Below are positions 10,457-26,862 of a DNA stretch of 64,000 nucleotides, piece after piece. Under the pieces are notes generated by a model, which searched no databases, was not told where the DNA came from, and saw nothing but the letters and a program-made list of their open reading frames with translations. Numbering within the stretch: the first letter of the stretch is position 1; each line of letters starts with the position of its first letter. The stretch is taken from NCBI GenBank assembly GCA_023228465.1, contig JALOBC010000016.1, forward strand, positions 1 to 64,000. Direction: 5' to 3'. The stretch comes from Dokdonella sp. (GTDB lineage Bacteria; Pseudomonadota; Gammaproteobacteria; Xanthomonadales; Rhodanobacteraceae). The translations under genes and the position numbers were made by a program.

Positions 10457-11551
10457 TCATCGTCGCGGCTCGCGTTCGGCGACCATCGGCGGCGGCCCGG
10501 GCGGCGCCCGCCGGCCATCCATCGCCGCGGCGATGGTGCGCGAGAGCAGGCGCAGTTCCGCGCGCAATTCGTCCGACAATTGCGTGCTCGGCGGATTCTG
10601 GCTGGCGATCAGGCGCAGCACGTTGCGCAGCTCGTCCTGCACTTCAGCGGCCGTCTGGCGCTCGCGCGCATCGCGCCCGAGCAGGTCGGCAAGCCGTCCG
10701 AGCTGGCTGCCGAGCTCGCCCAGCTGCTGGTTGGTGCCATGCCGCTCGCGCTCGGATTCGACGATCACCCGCTGCATGCGATCGAGGCCATCGGCGGTCT
10801 GCTCGAGGAGCGCCTGCACATAGGCGGGCGCCGAGGCATCCGCTTCCAGCGCCGTGCCCGAGGCGAGCCGGGTCATGCCCGACAGCCATTCCTCGAGCTG
10901 GTTGTAGAAGCGGTTCTGTGCGTGCCCGGCCTGCAGGTCGAGGAAACCGATCACCAGGGAACTCGCCAGGCCGAACAAGGAGGTGGAAAAGCTGGTGGAC
11001 ATGCCGCCGAGCGGCTCCTTGAGCTGGGTCTTGAGGGCACTGAACATGCTTACCGCATCATTGCCGACGTCCAGCGTGCCGATGATGTCCGATACCGAGC
11101 GGATGGTGACGAGCAGGCCCCAGAACGTCCCGAGCAGGCCAAGGAAGATGGCCAGGCCGATCAGGTAGCGGGACAGGTCGCGCGACTCCTCCAGGCGCAG
11201 CTGCACGCTGTCGAGCAGGGTGCGCATCGACGCCGCCGACAGGGCCGCGCGCCCACGCTCGCGGCCATCGAGCAGGCGCGCCATCGGCGCCAGCAGCCGG
11301 ACCCGTCCCTCGGCGCGCCGCTCCGGGTTGGAGCGCCGCAACGACTCGATCCAGTCCGCCTCGCGCCCGAGCATCAACACCTGGCGCAGGTTGACCAGGA
11401 TGCCCGCCGTCAACACGGCGAGGATCACGCCGTTGAACAGCGGATTGGCCGCGAACACCGCGGCCAGGCGCGGCCCGAGGAACACCGCCAGTGCGCCAAC
11501 CGCCAGCAGGAAGGCGCCCATCCAGGGCAGTACGCGGCGGGGATTGCTCAT
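10457..11551 (-). CDS. MotA/TolQ/ExbB-like proton channel protein
   Basis: A 364-residue inner-membrane protein with two N-terminal helices (about residues 8-28 and 36-56). A cytoplasmic stretch of about 75 residues follows, then two further helices (YLIGLAIFLGLLGTFWGLLV and STSLFGLASSLVIGFLDL) that match the MotA/ExbB channel core. A polar cytoplasmic tail of about 140 residues is probably partly coiled coil. With the downstream MotB/OmpA-like partner it should form a proton-driven motor unit. What it drives is not evident. GAGG lies about 10 bases before the ATG. The longer upstream reading frame has no family-like sequence. Confidence 0.82.
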   Translation of the reverse strand: MSNPRRVLPWMGAFLLAVGALAVFLGPRLAAVFAANPLFNGVILAVLTAGILVNLRQVLMLGREADWIESLRRSNPERRAEGRVRLLAPMARLLDGRERGRAALSAASMRTLLDSVQLRLEESRDLSRYLIGLAIFLGLLGTFWGLLVTIRSVSDIIGTLDVGNDAVSMFSALKTQLKEPLGGMSTSFSTSLFGLASSLVIGFLDLQAGHAQNRFYNQLEEWLSGMTRLASGTALEADASAPAYVQALLEQTADGLDRMQRVIVESERERHGTNQQLGELGSQLGRLADLLGRDARERQTAAEVQDELRNVLRLIASQNPPSTQLSDELRAELRLLSRTIAAAMDGRRAPPGPPPMVAEREPRR

Positions 11552-11696
11552 GCGGGGGAACCTCGTGGATGGCAGAAGGAAGTCGGACTGGGTCTGGACA
11601 GACGCGTGGGCTTGCGATGGCGCCGGCACGGGGCCTGATTGACGTGTGACCCTGCGCTGGCGGCAGGGTTCCGCACCCGCGCGAGCCGGAGGGCCG

Positions 11697-11822
11697 GCAG
11701 GGCCGGGGCAACACGGCGAGGCAGGAGCCGAGCCGATGTTGCCTGCATCCCCACCGGCCGCTTCAGCGCCGCGGCTTGGCGCGATGCGTCGGCGTGGCCG
11801 ACCAGGGGTCATCGGGCCAGGG
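11697..11822. repeat. 126-bp direct repeat, copy 1 (contains a relic of the hrpB 3' end)
   Basis: Identical base for base to 11893-12018, offset by 196 bp. In copy 2 the segment spans the last 20 codons of hrpB plus 66 bp of downstream DNA. Copy 1 therefore carries a detached hrpB tail with its stop at 11763-11765. Perfect identity suggests a recent duplication by slippage or recombination, or an assembly artefact. Confidence 0.9.
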
Positions 11823-11838
11823 GCGAGGGCGCAAGCGG

Positions 11839-11862
11839 GTGCGCACCCCTGCGGGTGCGCAC
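11839..11862. other. Perfect 10-bp stem-loop between repeat copies
   Basis: GTGCGCACCC and GGGTGCGCAC surround the loop CTGC. A further GCAAG/CTTGC pair flanks it across a bulge (11831-11866). It lies downstream of hrpB on the minus strand and may end or protect that transcript. There is no U-tract. Confidence 0.5.
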
Positions 11863-11892
11863 TTGCGCGCGAGCGCCCGCAGCAGGGACTGC

Positions 11893-12018
11893 GCAGGGCC
11901 GGGGCAACACGGCGAGGCAGGAGCCGAGCCGATGTTGCCTGCATCCCCACCGGCCGCTTCAGCGCCGCGGCTTGGCGCGATGCGTCGGCGTGGCCGACCA
12001 GGGGTCATCGGGCCAGGG
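11893..12018. repeat. 126-bp direct repeat, copy 2 (overlaps the hrpB 3' end)
   Basis: Second copy of the repeat at 11697-11822. Bases 11959-12018 are the genuine hrpB C-terminal codons, which follow the conserved GRYPKHPWPDDP ending. Confidence 0.9.
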
Positions 12019-14481
12019 ATGCTTCGGATATCTCCCCTTGAGCTGCTTCTTCACCTCCGGATAGGTGCGTTCCCAGAAACTGCGCAGGTCCCGGGTCACC
12101 TGCACCGGCTTGCCGCCGGGCGAGAGCAGGTGCAGGGTCAGGGCGATGCGGCCGCGGGCAATGCGCGGGGTTTCGGCCAGGCCGAACAGTTCCTGCAACT
12201 TGACCGCCAGCACCGGCGCCTCGCCGGCATAATCGATGCGCCGCTCCAGGCCGCTCGGCACGCGCACGGCGAGCGGCGCCTCCTGTTCCAGGGCGCGGCG
12301 CGCCGCTGGATCGAGACGTGCCGCCAGGGCGCCGGAAAGTTCGCCTGGCTGCAAGGCATCCAGGCGACGCTTGCCGGCCAGCTGGGGCGCCAGCCAGTCT
12401 TCCAGGCTGGCCAGCAGCGCTGCATCGGACATGTCGGGCAGGCCAAGCTCGGGGCAACTACGGCCCAACAGGGCGATGCGCGCACGCAAGGCGCGCGCGG
12501 CCTCGCTCCAGGGCAAGGCGTCAAGACCCAGCGCACGCACGCCGGCAAGCAGCAAGGGCAGCGCTTCATCGAAGCGCACCGGCACGCTGCGTTGATCGAG
12601 CACGATGGCGTCGAAGGCCTGCAACTCCACGGCTTCCACGGCGCGCTTGTCGGGGTCCCAACGCACGCGGCGCTCACCTCGGAAGCGCGCGGGGAACGCC
12701 GTTTCCAGTACCGCCGGGTCGAACGGCACGCCCGCCAGCACCCGGCTGTCGCGGTCCTGCGCGCGCAGATCGGTGATGACCAGCCACGGCTCGCCATACA
12801 GGCCACTGTCCTCGGCCAGACGTGCGCCACGGCCGTTGGCGAGGGTGTAGCGGTGCGGATCACCGGCATCCTGGCGGGCGATCCGATCAGGAAAGGCGTG
12901 AACCAGCAGATCACCGGCGGCCGTGGGCGAGACCTGCGCCGCAGTTGCGCCGTTTGCGGCGCCCGCGCGCCGATACCAGGCGCGAGCGGCCTGGTCGATG
13001 GCTGCCAATGTCGCGGCGTTGGTGGCCCGCGCCTGACCCGGCCTGCCGCCTGCCTGGCGCCAGGCATGCAGCGCCTGCAGGCGCAGGCGGAAATCGTCGC
13101 TGCGGCCGGCGTCGCCGTGCAGCGGATTGCGCGCTTCGAGGAGGGCGGCAAGATCGCAGGCAAGGTGGCGCTGGCCGGGCGGCGCGCGCAGCACGGCATT
13201 GGCGAGACGCGGCGCGGCGCCCAGGGCGAGCATGCGCCGACCGATGGCGCTGATGCGGCCGTCATCCTCCAGCGCGCCGAGCGCAAGCAGCAATTCGCGC
13301 GCCTGTGCCAACGCGCCGCGTGGCGGCGCATCCAGCCAGGGCAGGGCATCCGAGCCCCAGGCGGCGAGTTCGAGCGCCAGCCCGGACAGTTCCACCTGGG
13401 CGATCTCGGGCCGACGCGCCGCTTCCAGTCGAAGACTGGCTGGCCACAGGCGCCAGCAGGTTCCCGGACCGGTGCGCCCGGCGCGGCCGGCGCGCTGGTC
13501 GGCCGAGGCCTGGGACACCCTGACCGCATCGAGACGGGTGAAGCCGGAATTCGGATCGAAGCGCGGCTCGCGGGCATGGCCAAGGTCCACCACGGCGGTG
13601 ACGGCAGGCAGGGTCAGGCTGGATTCGGCAACGTTGGTGGCCAGCACGATGCGGCGCACGCCGACCGGCGGCGGGCTGAGCGCAGCCTGCTGGCCGGCCA
13701 GCGTGAGTTCGCCATGCAGGGGCAGCACCTGCAGCGTGGCGTCCGGCGTGCGCAGGGCCTCGAGCGCGGCGGCGGCGCGTGCGATCTCGCGCTTGCCGGG
13801 CAGGAACGCGAGCACGTCACCGGTCGTTTCGGCGAGTGCGGCCTCGACCGCGCGGCGCAGGTGGAACGGCCAGCCGCGTTCGGGAAAGACTTCGCCCGCG
13901 CGTGCCGGCGGGTGCACGATAGCCACCGGGAAGCTGCGCCCGGCACTGCTGATGCGCGGCGCATCCAGCCAGCGCGCAATGCGCGCGCCATCGAGCGTGG
14001 CCGACATCACCAGCAGGCGCAGGTCCGGACGCAGGCTGGCCTGCACGTCGAGCGCCAACGCCGCGCCGAGGTCGGCGTGCAGATGGCGTTCGTGGAATTC
14101 GTCGAACAGGATCGCGCCGACCGCCGGCAGTTCCGGATCGTCCTGCAACAGGCGGGTGAGGATGCCCTCGGTGATGATCTCGATGCGCGTGGCGGCCGAT
14201 ACCCTGGCCTCGAAGCGGATCCGGTAGCCGACCGTGGCACCCAGCGCTTCGCCCAACTGCGCCGCCATGAAGCCGGCTGCGGAGCGTGCCGCGATGCGCC
14301 GCGGTTCCAGCACCAGCAGCTTGCGCCCGGCCAGCCACGGGGCATCGAGCAGGGCAAGCGGCACGCGGGTCGTCTTGCCGGCGCCGGGCGGCGCCTCGAG
14401 CACGGCGCGTGGATGCGCGCGCAGGCTCGCCAGCAGCTCGGGCAGCACCGCATCGACCGGCGCAGGGGGAAGGTTCGTCAT
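11959..14481 (-). CDS. hrpB: ATP-dependent RNA helicase HrpB (DEAH family)
   Basis: An 840-residue DExH/D helicase of the HrpB family, presumed to act on RNA; its cellular role is poorly known even in E. coli. Walker A is PPGAGKTT (31-38). Motif II is DEFHER, motif III is SAT, and motif VI is QRAGRAGRTGPG. The family-specific C-terminus WERTYPEVKKQLKGRYPKHPWPDDP, which I cite in part, is present. An ATG at 14490 is an alternative start; 14481 has GGGGCGG in front. The last 20 codons lie in a 126-bp repeat. The tail after PWPDDP (WSATPTHRAKPRR) is within the usual variation. It is a stand-alone gene, with the two-component pair 70 bp upstream. Confidence 0.95.
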   Translation of the reverse strand: MTNLPPAPVDAVLPELLASLRAHPRAVLEAPPGAGKTTRVPLALLDAPWLAGRKLLVLEPRRIAARSAAGFMAAQLGEALGATVGYRIRFEARVSAATRIEIITEGILTRLLQDDPELPAVGAILFDEFHERHLHADLGAALALDVQASLRPDLRLLVMSATLDGARIARWLDAPRISSAGRSFPVAIVHPPARAGEVFPERGWPFHLRRAVEAALAETTGDVLAFLPGKREIARAAAALEALRTPDATLQVLPLHGELTLAGQQAALSPPPVGVRRIVLATNVAESSLTLPAVTAVVDLGHAREPRFDPNSGFTRLDAVRVSQASADQRAGRAGRTGPGTCWRLWPASLRLEAARRPEIAQVELSGLALELAAWGSDALPWLDAPPRGALAQARELLLALGALEDDGRISAIGRRMLALGAAPRLANAVLRAPPGQRHLACDLAALLEARNPLHGDAGRSDDFRLRLQALHAWRQAGGRPGQARATNAATLAAIDQAARAWYRRAGAANGATAAQVSPTAAGDLLVHAFPDRIARQDAGDPHRYTLANGRGARLAEDSGLYGEPWLVITDLRAQDRDSRVLAGVPFDPAVLETAFPARFRGERRVRWDPDKRAVEAVELQAFDAIVLDQRSVPVRFDEALPLLLAGVRALGLDALPWSEAARALRARIALLGRSCPELGLPDMSDAALLASLEDWLAPQLAGKRRLDALQPGELSGALAARLDPAARRALEQEAPLAVRVPSGLERRIDYAGEAPVLAVKLQELFGLAETPRIARGRIALTLHLLSPGGKPVQVTRDLRSFWERTYPEVKKQLKGRYPKHPWPDDPWSATPTHRAKPRR

Positions 14482-14551
14482 CCGCCCCATCCTAGCGCGG
14501 GCGCGCGCCCGCGGGCGCGTGGTTCGGGCAAGGCCGCAGGCCGGCTCGGGA

Positions 14552-15181
14552 CTATCTGGCGATCAAGCCACGCCGCATCGCCTCCAGCGCCGCCTCGGCG
14601 CGCGAACCCACGGCAAGCTTGCGATACACATCCTTGAGATACCCGGCCACGGTGTGGCGCGACAGCCCGAGCAGGCCGGCCACCTCGGCCACGCTCAGGC
14701 CCTTGGCGATCAGCCCCAGCACTTCGGTTTCGCGCGGGGTGAGGGGCGCTGCGCCGGCCGGCTCCGGCTGGAAGTGGCGCAGCAGGCGACGTGCGATCGA
14801 GGGGGACAGGGGTGGCTGGCCATTGGCGATGCCGGTCAGGAGCTCGGCCAGCGCTTCGGGCGACTGGTCCTTGAGCACATAGCCCTGGGCGCCGGCGCGC
14901 AGGGCCGGGAACAGGTGGGCGTCGTCGTCGAACACCGTGGCGACAATGCACAGGGTGCCGCGCGGCTGCAGGAACTCGATCAGTTCTTCGCCCGAGCCAT
15001 CCGGCAGGCCAAGGTCGATCAGCGCCAGCGCAGGCGGGGGATCACTGGCGGCGCGCGCGCTGCGCAGGTCCGCAGCCAGCACCAGCTCGCTGCCGGGAAA
15101 GGCGAGAGTGACTGCGCGGGCCAGCCAATCGCGGCTGGAGGCCAGGTCATCGACGATGAGCACCGCTCCGGCAGTGCTCAC
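14552..15181 (-). CDS. NarL/LuxR-type response regulator
   Basis: A 209-residue protein with a receiver domain (residues 5-120; acidic pocket Asp11-Asp12, phosphoacceptor Asp56 in ALIDLGLPDGSG, and the switch lysine in GYVLKDQ) and a LuxR helix-turn-helix (LTPRETEVLGLIAKGLSVAEVA ... YLKDVYRKL). It overlaps the upstream histidine kinase gene by 4 bp, so the two are translationally coupled. Target genes are unknown. It is convergent with nothing and lies just upstream of hrpB. Confidence 0.95.
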   Translation of the reverse strand: MSTAGAVLIVDDLASSRDWLARAVTLAFPGSELVLAADLRSARAASDPPPALALIDLGLPDGSGEELIEFLQPRGTLCIVATVFDDDAHLFPALRAGAQGYVLKDQSPEALAELLTGIANGQPPLSPSIARRLLRHFQPEPAGAAPLTPRETEVLGLIAKGLSVAEVAGLLGLSRHTVAGYLKDVYRKLAVGSRAEAALEAMRRGLIAR

Positions 15182-16008
15182 GCAGGCGCCTGCAAGGGCA
15201 TCGTCAACAGCACCTTGGTGCCGCCCGCGGTACCGGTCTTCCAGTCGATGACGCCTTCCAGTTCCGCGGCGCGCGCGCGCATGCCGCGCAGGCCCTGGCC
15301 GCTGGCCGGGGCATCGGCGCCGGCACCACTGCCATCATCGGTGAGCTCCAGGCACAGGCGTCCCTGACTGGCCCGCGCGCGAATGCGCAGGCGGCGCGCG
15401 CGGGCGTGGCGGATGACGTTGCTGACCGCCTCGCGCACGATGCGCTGCAGGTGCAGGGCGTGGCCGCTGTCGAGCATCGGGTCGGGCAGGTCCTCGCCAA
15501 CCTGCCAGTCCAGCGCGATCCCGGCATCCGCGAGGCGCTCGCCGATTTCGGCCCGGATGTCCACCAGGACATCGCCCAGCCGTCCGGGCGTGCCGCGCGC
15601 GCGCGTGACCACCCGGCGCAGGTCGCGCAGCAGGGCCCGCGCGAGCTCGGCCTGGCGGGGATTTTCGGCCGCGTGCACGAGACCGAGCAGGCGTGCCCCC
15701 AGGTCATCATGCAGGTCGGCATGGATGCGCTCGCGCTCCTCGGCGGCGGCCTGCGCCGCCGCAAGCTTCGCACCCGCGGCCAGGCGCCGCACCGCCAGCG
15801 CACGTTCCTCACGCAGCAGGCGGCGCAGGCGCCAGGCCCAGGCCAGCGCCGCCAGCGCCAGCGCCAGCGCCGCCATGAGCCAGGCAGTGGTCACCTCGCA
15901 CCATTGCGGCAGGGGCACCCCATGGCGCAGCGCGGCTGCAAGCCATCGGTCTGCCAGCAATGAGCGGTGTCGGCCATGGTCGTCCCGGGGGTGCGCAGCT
16001 GCAGCCAT
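15178..16008 (-). CDS. Sensor histidine kinase of the NarX/HisKA_3 type
   Basis: A protein of about 276 residues with one clear membrane helix (about residues 40-60), then a HisKA_3 dimerisation domain with the phosphoryl site in IHADLHDDLG (His100), and a HATPase_c domain (REAVSNVIRHARAR, ELTDDGSGAG, GLRGMRARAAELEG). The sensory part is very short, about 40 residues before the helix, so it may sense within the membrane or need a partner. The ATG at 16008 is a compromise. The frame stays open to a TTG at 16062, and no site has a strong Shine-Dalgarno sequence. It pairs with the overlapping response regulator. Confidence 0.85.
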   Translation of the reverse strand: MAAAAHPRDDHGRHRSLLADRWLAAALRHGVPLPQWCEVTTAWLMAALALALAALAWAWRLRRLLREERALAVRRLAAGAKLAAAQAAAEERERIHADLHDDLGARLLGLVHAAENPRQAELARALLRDLRRVVTRARGTPGRLGDVLVDIRAEIGERLADAGIALDWQVGEDLPDPMLDSGHALHLQRIVREAVSNVIRHARARRLRIRARASQGRLCLELTDDGSGAGADAPASGQGLRGMRARAAELEGVIDWKTGTAGGTKVLLTMPLQAPA

Positions 16009-16062
16009 CCTGCCACAGCCGGACGCCCCGGCGCACCCGCCCGGTGATCCGCTCACCAGCAA

Positions 16063-16098
16063 ATGAAAAGCCCCGACACGCCAGGCGGGCCGGGGCTT
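16063..16098 (-). terminator. Rho-independent terminator of the secreted-protein gene
   Basis: Read on the minus strand, AAGCCCCG and CGGGGCTT form an 8-bp stem around a 15-base loop, followed by TTTTCATTT. It lies 47 bp after the stop of the gene at 16145-17368. Confidence 0.75.
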
Positions 16099-16144
16099 CC
16101 GGTGGCAACACGCACTCAGGCCGCGCTGCCGATCTACATGCGCG

Positions 16145-17368
16145 CTACTCGCAGACCATGCCGTTGGCGCTGAAGATGCGCTCGTAGGACGTCAGGCCGC
16201 TGAAGCTCGGCACGTCGCCCGGCAGGTTGGCATCGGGCGTGTAGGTCACCTGCAGCTCGCCGCAGCTTGCCATCACGAACTTCGCCTTGCCCCAGTGGAA
16301 CATCTGGAAGCCGCCACCCGCCTGGTGGTTGCCCAGATAATAGACATCCGGCGTCAGGCTGGTGGTGCCGCTGGCCGGCGAATCGAACGCGGCCGAGCCG
16401 ATCAGCCAGATCGGTGCGCCGCCGGCGTCCTGGGTGAGCAGGTCGAAGATCAGCATGCGCCGGTTGGGATTCGCCGAGTCGTAGCCTTCGGCCACCTGCA
16501 CCAGCAGACCTTCGTCGAACTCGAAGTTCTGCCACTGGGCCGCGGCATAGCCATCCAGGGGCAGGGCGGCAAAGGCGTCCGGGTAGGTGCTTTCGCTCGG
16601 ATTGTAGGCAGGGATGGCCAGATCCAGCGGCGCCACGTTGTTCAGCAGCGGGTTGATGCGCAGGGTGAAGGCGTCGCTGTAGGTGAAGTAGCCCGCATCC
16701 ACGTAGGGATAGTTCTCGAGCACGAAGGTGGTGCTGTCGTACATCGGCGTGCCATAGGGCATCTCGGCGATCACCGTGTTCGGCTCCGTGGCGACGCGGA
16801 TCAGCGTCTTGGGATCGGTGCCAAAATCCGTGATGCTGCCCTGGGCGGCCTGGATCAGCGGCAGGTAGGGCCACTTGCTGTGATCGCCTTCGGCAGCCTG
16901 GCTGCGGTCGATGCGCATCAGGGTCAGCGCGTTGAAGGCACCCGTCGGGTTGTAGGGCAGGGCCGCGCCGCTGCTGCTGCAGGCCAGGCGCCAGACCGTG
17001 ATGGTCGCGGTTTCCGTGTAGGCCTGGCCGCTGCTGGTCCGCGCGAACAGCGGCACGTTGCCCGACCAGATCGTGCCGCTGGCCTTGTCCGGCAACGGAT
17101 CGGCAGCGCAGCTGGGCGGGTAGGCGCGGAAGCCATTGGCCATCGGGGTGCCGGGATAGGTCGCGTTCCCCATCACCTTCGGCGCGAGCACGCCGACGCT
17201 GCCCGGCGCGGCAGCGCGCAGGGGCGTGAGCTGCAGGCGCTTGGCCGAAGCCTGTTCATGCCAGGTCGTCTCGGCGGGCGAGAGTTCATTGGGCACGGCC
17301 GCCAGCGCGGGCAAGGCGAACGCAGCACCCGCGAGCAGCGCGGCGGTAAAATACACGGACAGTTTCAT
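16145..17368 (-). CDS. Secreted protein of unknown function
   Basis: A 407-residue protein with a Sec signal peptide (MKLSVYFTAALLAGAAFALP, cleavage near ALA-A at residue 23-24). The mature part is rich in aromatic residues, Pro, Thr and Ser. It contains four cysteines (PPSCAAD, RLACSSS, ASCGEL and the penultimate VCE), which may form two disulphides. A region like GGAPIWLIGSAAFDSPASG ... GGGFQMFHWGKAKF resembles repeated beta-rich segments of Xanthomonadales secreted proteins, but I cannot name a family. It is monocistronic, with its own terminator after it, and divergent from tatD across 143 bp. Confidence 0.8.
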   Translation of the reverse strand: MKLSVYFTAALLAGAAFALPALAAVPNELSPAETTWHEQASAKRLQLTPLRAAAPGSVGVLAPKVMGNATYPGTPMANGFRAYPPSCAADPLPDKASGTIWSGNVPLFARTSSGQAYTETATITVWRLACSSSGAALPYNPTGAFNALTLMRIDRSQAAEGDHSKWPYLPLIQAAQGSITDFGTDPKTLIRVATEPNTVIAEMPYGTPMYDSTTFVLENYPYVDAGYFTYSDAFTLRINPLLNNVAPLDLAIPAYNPSESTYPDAFAALPLDGYAAAQWQNFEFDEGLLVQVAEGYDSANPNRRMLIFDLLTQDAGGAPIWLIGSAAFDSPASGTTSLTPDVYYLGNHQAGGGFQMFHWGKAKFVMASCGELQVTYTPDANLPGDVPSFSGLTSYERIFSANGMVCE

Positions 17369-17511
17369 CAGGGGGTCCCCATCGGCAAGTGCGGGCGAGC
17401 ATCGCCGGCGCGGCGTGAATTCCTTGTGAACACACGGCCGCACGGCGAAGTCCAAGCTTCGCATGATCGCGGTTCCGATGCCTTCAGTGCAAACGGGAGC
17501 AGGACGCAGGC

Positions 17512-18297
17512 ATGCAACTCATCGACATCGGTGCCAACCTCACCCATGAATCCTTCCGTGCGGATTTCGACGCCGTGCTGGCGCGCGCGCGCGCCAGTGG
17601 CGTGGCCGAGCTGGTGGTCACCGGCGCCAGTGCGGCGGGAAGTCGCGCCGCCCGGGCCCTGGCGCAGGCCCATCCGGGCTTCCTGCATGCCACCGCCGGC
17701 GTGCATCCGCACCATGCGCATGATTACGATGACGCCACCGATGCGCTGCTGCGCGAGCTCATCGCCACGCCCGAGGTGAAGGCGGTCGGCGAAACCGGGC
17801 TCGACTACTACCGCAACTATGCGTCGCATGCGGCGCAGATCGCCGCCTTCGAGCGCCAGCTTGCCATCGCCGTCGATACCGGCAAGCCGCTGTTCCTGCA
17901 CCAGCGTGACGCCCATGCCGACTTCATCGCCTGCATGGACAATCTGGCCGGACGCATCGGCCGGGCGGTGGTGCACTGCTTCACCGGCTCGCGCGCCGAG
18001 CTGGAAGCCTACCTGGCGCGCGACTGGTTCATCGGCATCACCGGCTGGATCTGCGACGAACGCCGCGGCCACCACCTGCGCGACCTGGTGGCGGCGATTC
18101 CGGCCGGGCGCCTGATGATCGAGACCGATTCCCCCTACCTGCTGCCGCGCGACCTGGTCCCCAAGCCTGCGCACCGGCGCAACGAGCCGATGTACCTCGC
18201 CCATGTCTGTGCCGCGGTCGCCGCGGCGCGCGGGGAGGACCTCGCCGAGGTGGCGGCCGTCACGACTGCCAACGCGCGGATGTTTTTCGACCTGTAG
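17512..18297 (+). CDS. tatD: TatD family metal-dependent DNase
   Basis: A 261-residue TIM-barrel hydrolase with 3'-5' exonuclease activity in characterised relatives, linked to DNA repair and quality control. Metal-site segments include GVHPHHAHDY, GETGLDYYRN, FLHQRDAHADF, VHCFTGSRAEL and IETDSPYLLPRDL. ITGWICDERRG places it with E. coli TatD itself rather than with YcfH or YjjV. It is not near tatABC here. It starts from ATG with only a weak upstream AGGA-like sequence. Confidence 0.93.
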   Translation: MQLIDIGANLTHESFRADFDAVLARARASGVAELVVTGASAAGSRAARALAQAHPGFLHATAGVHPHHAHDYDDATDALLRELIATPEVKAVGETGLDYYRNYASHAAQIAAFERQLAIAVDTGKPLFLHQRDAHADFIACMDNLAGRIGRAVVHCFTGSRAELEAYLARDWFIGITGWICDERRGHHLRDLVAAIPAGRLMIETDSPYLLPRDLVPKPAHRRNEPMYLAHVCAAVAAARGEDLAEVAAVTTANARMFFDL

Positions 18298-18492
18298 CCC
18301 ACGGCCGGCGCAGCCTCGCCGGCAGGCTGCCCATCAGCCGCCCAGCCGCCGCTCCTTTCGGCACGCCAGGCTCAATCCTCGCTGGAATCGCGAGCCTTCC
18401 TCCAGGCTCAAACCTCGTTGGACAGGATTCCCGCTGGACGCGGCGCGGGCCGCGCGGGCAAGATGTAAGGTTCCCCTGCATTTCCCGTCGTG

Positions 18493-21819
<3,327 letters not shown>

Positions 21820-21914
21820 GCCGCGCCCGGTGCCCGGCGCCCATCACGGCGCCGCGCCAGCACCCTGCGGCGCAAGGGCCGGCCCGCGATCGGCCATGCG
21901 GCAGGCCGCGCCGG

Positions 21915-22382
21915 CTACGGTTGCGCCGGCTCCTGCATCACGGCCTTCAGCTTTTCATCGTCCAGGTATTTCGTGTAGGTCGCGATCGAAGCGGCCACCG
22001 CGGGATGCGACATGAGCTCGACCATGGCCAGCTCGCCCAGCGAACCGAACGCGCCCTCCAGTGCGCTGGCGCCGTCTTCACGCATCGCGCGCGCCGTCTG
22101 CGCCGGGCAATCCTCGCTCAGCAGGCGCGTGACCAGGGTCGCCATCTCGCGGTCGGCGGCGTCGCGCGCGGCGGCGCTGACGCTTGCCACATCCTTCAGC
22201 GTGGGGTGCGTGGACATCGCCACGAACACCCAGCGCGCCAGCATCTTGCGGTCCCTGCCGCTGGTTTCATCGGCAAGACAGGTGCCCAGGGCTTCGGTCG
22301 CCGTGGCAGCCGCGACCCGGGCCGGCAGGCCTGCGGCGAGTGCGCCGGCGAGTGCCAGCAGCAGCGCGAATCCATGCATCAT
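21915..22382 (-). CDS. Small exported protein of unknown function
   Basis: A 155-residue protein with an N-terminal signal peptide (MMHGFALLLALAGALAAGLP, cleavage near ARVAAA). The mature domain is alpha-rich, with two cysteines (LGTCLADE and SEDCPAQ) and the segment KMLARWVFVAMSTHP. I do not recognise a named family. The ATG at 22382 has a run of six G about 5 bases upstream; an in-frame ATG at 22400 is possible. It lies 17 bp after the Dph6-like gene on the same strand, so it is probably the last gene of a three-gene unit. Confidence 0.75.
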   Translation of the reverse strand: MMHGFALLLALAGALAAGLPARVAAATATEALGTCLADETSGRDRKMLARWVFVAMSTHPTLKDVASVSAAARDAADREMATLVTRLLSEDCPAQTARAMREDGASALEGAFGSLGELAMVELMSHPAVAASIATYTKYLDDEKLKAVMQEPAQP

Positions 22383-22399
22383 GTTTCCCCCCCTGTTCA

Positions 22400-26775
<4,376 letters not shown>

Positions 26776-26862
26776 ACGCTGGCGGCCCGGCAATGGTCGC
26801 CGCGAAACGGGTGATTCTGGTAGCGTGGCGAGCGTGATGGTTCGCGAGCCGGAGGTCTCAAG

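Larger units (their letters stand above)
11552..11958. other. Gene-free spacer with duplicated DNA
   Basis: The 407 bp between the MotA-like start and the hrpB stop contain no protein I can support. They hold one full and one partial copy of a 126-bp direct repeat and a GC-rich hairpin. The promoter of the MotA-like operon should lie at its left end, but I cannot pick it out. Confidence 0.6.

Noticed and set aside
9358..11551. Zorya-type anti-phage system (ZorA/ZorB-like motor beside a helicase gene)
   Set aside because: The neighbouring helicase is HrpB, a housekeeping RNA helicase, not ZorD. There is no ZorC or ZorE-like gene, and the MotB-like protein has a long coiled coil and OmpA domain seen in general envelope pairs.
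11776..14637. Very long open frame antisense to hrpB
   Set aside because: It mirrors the codon pattern of hrpB. The predicted protein is Arg/Gly/Ala-rich without any domain; GC-rich codon bias explains it.
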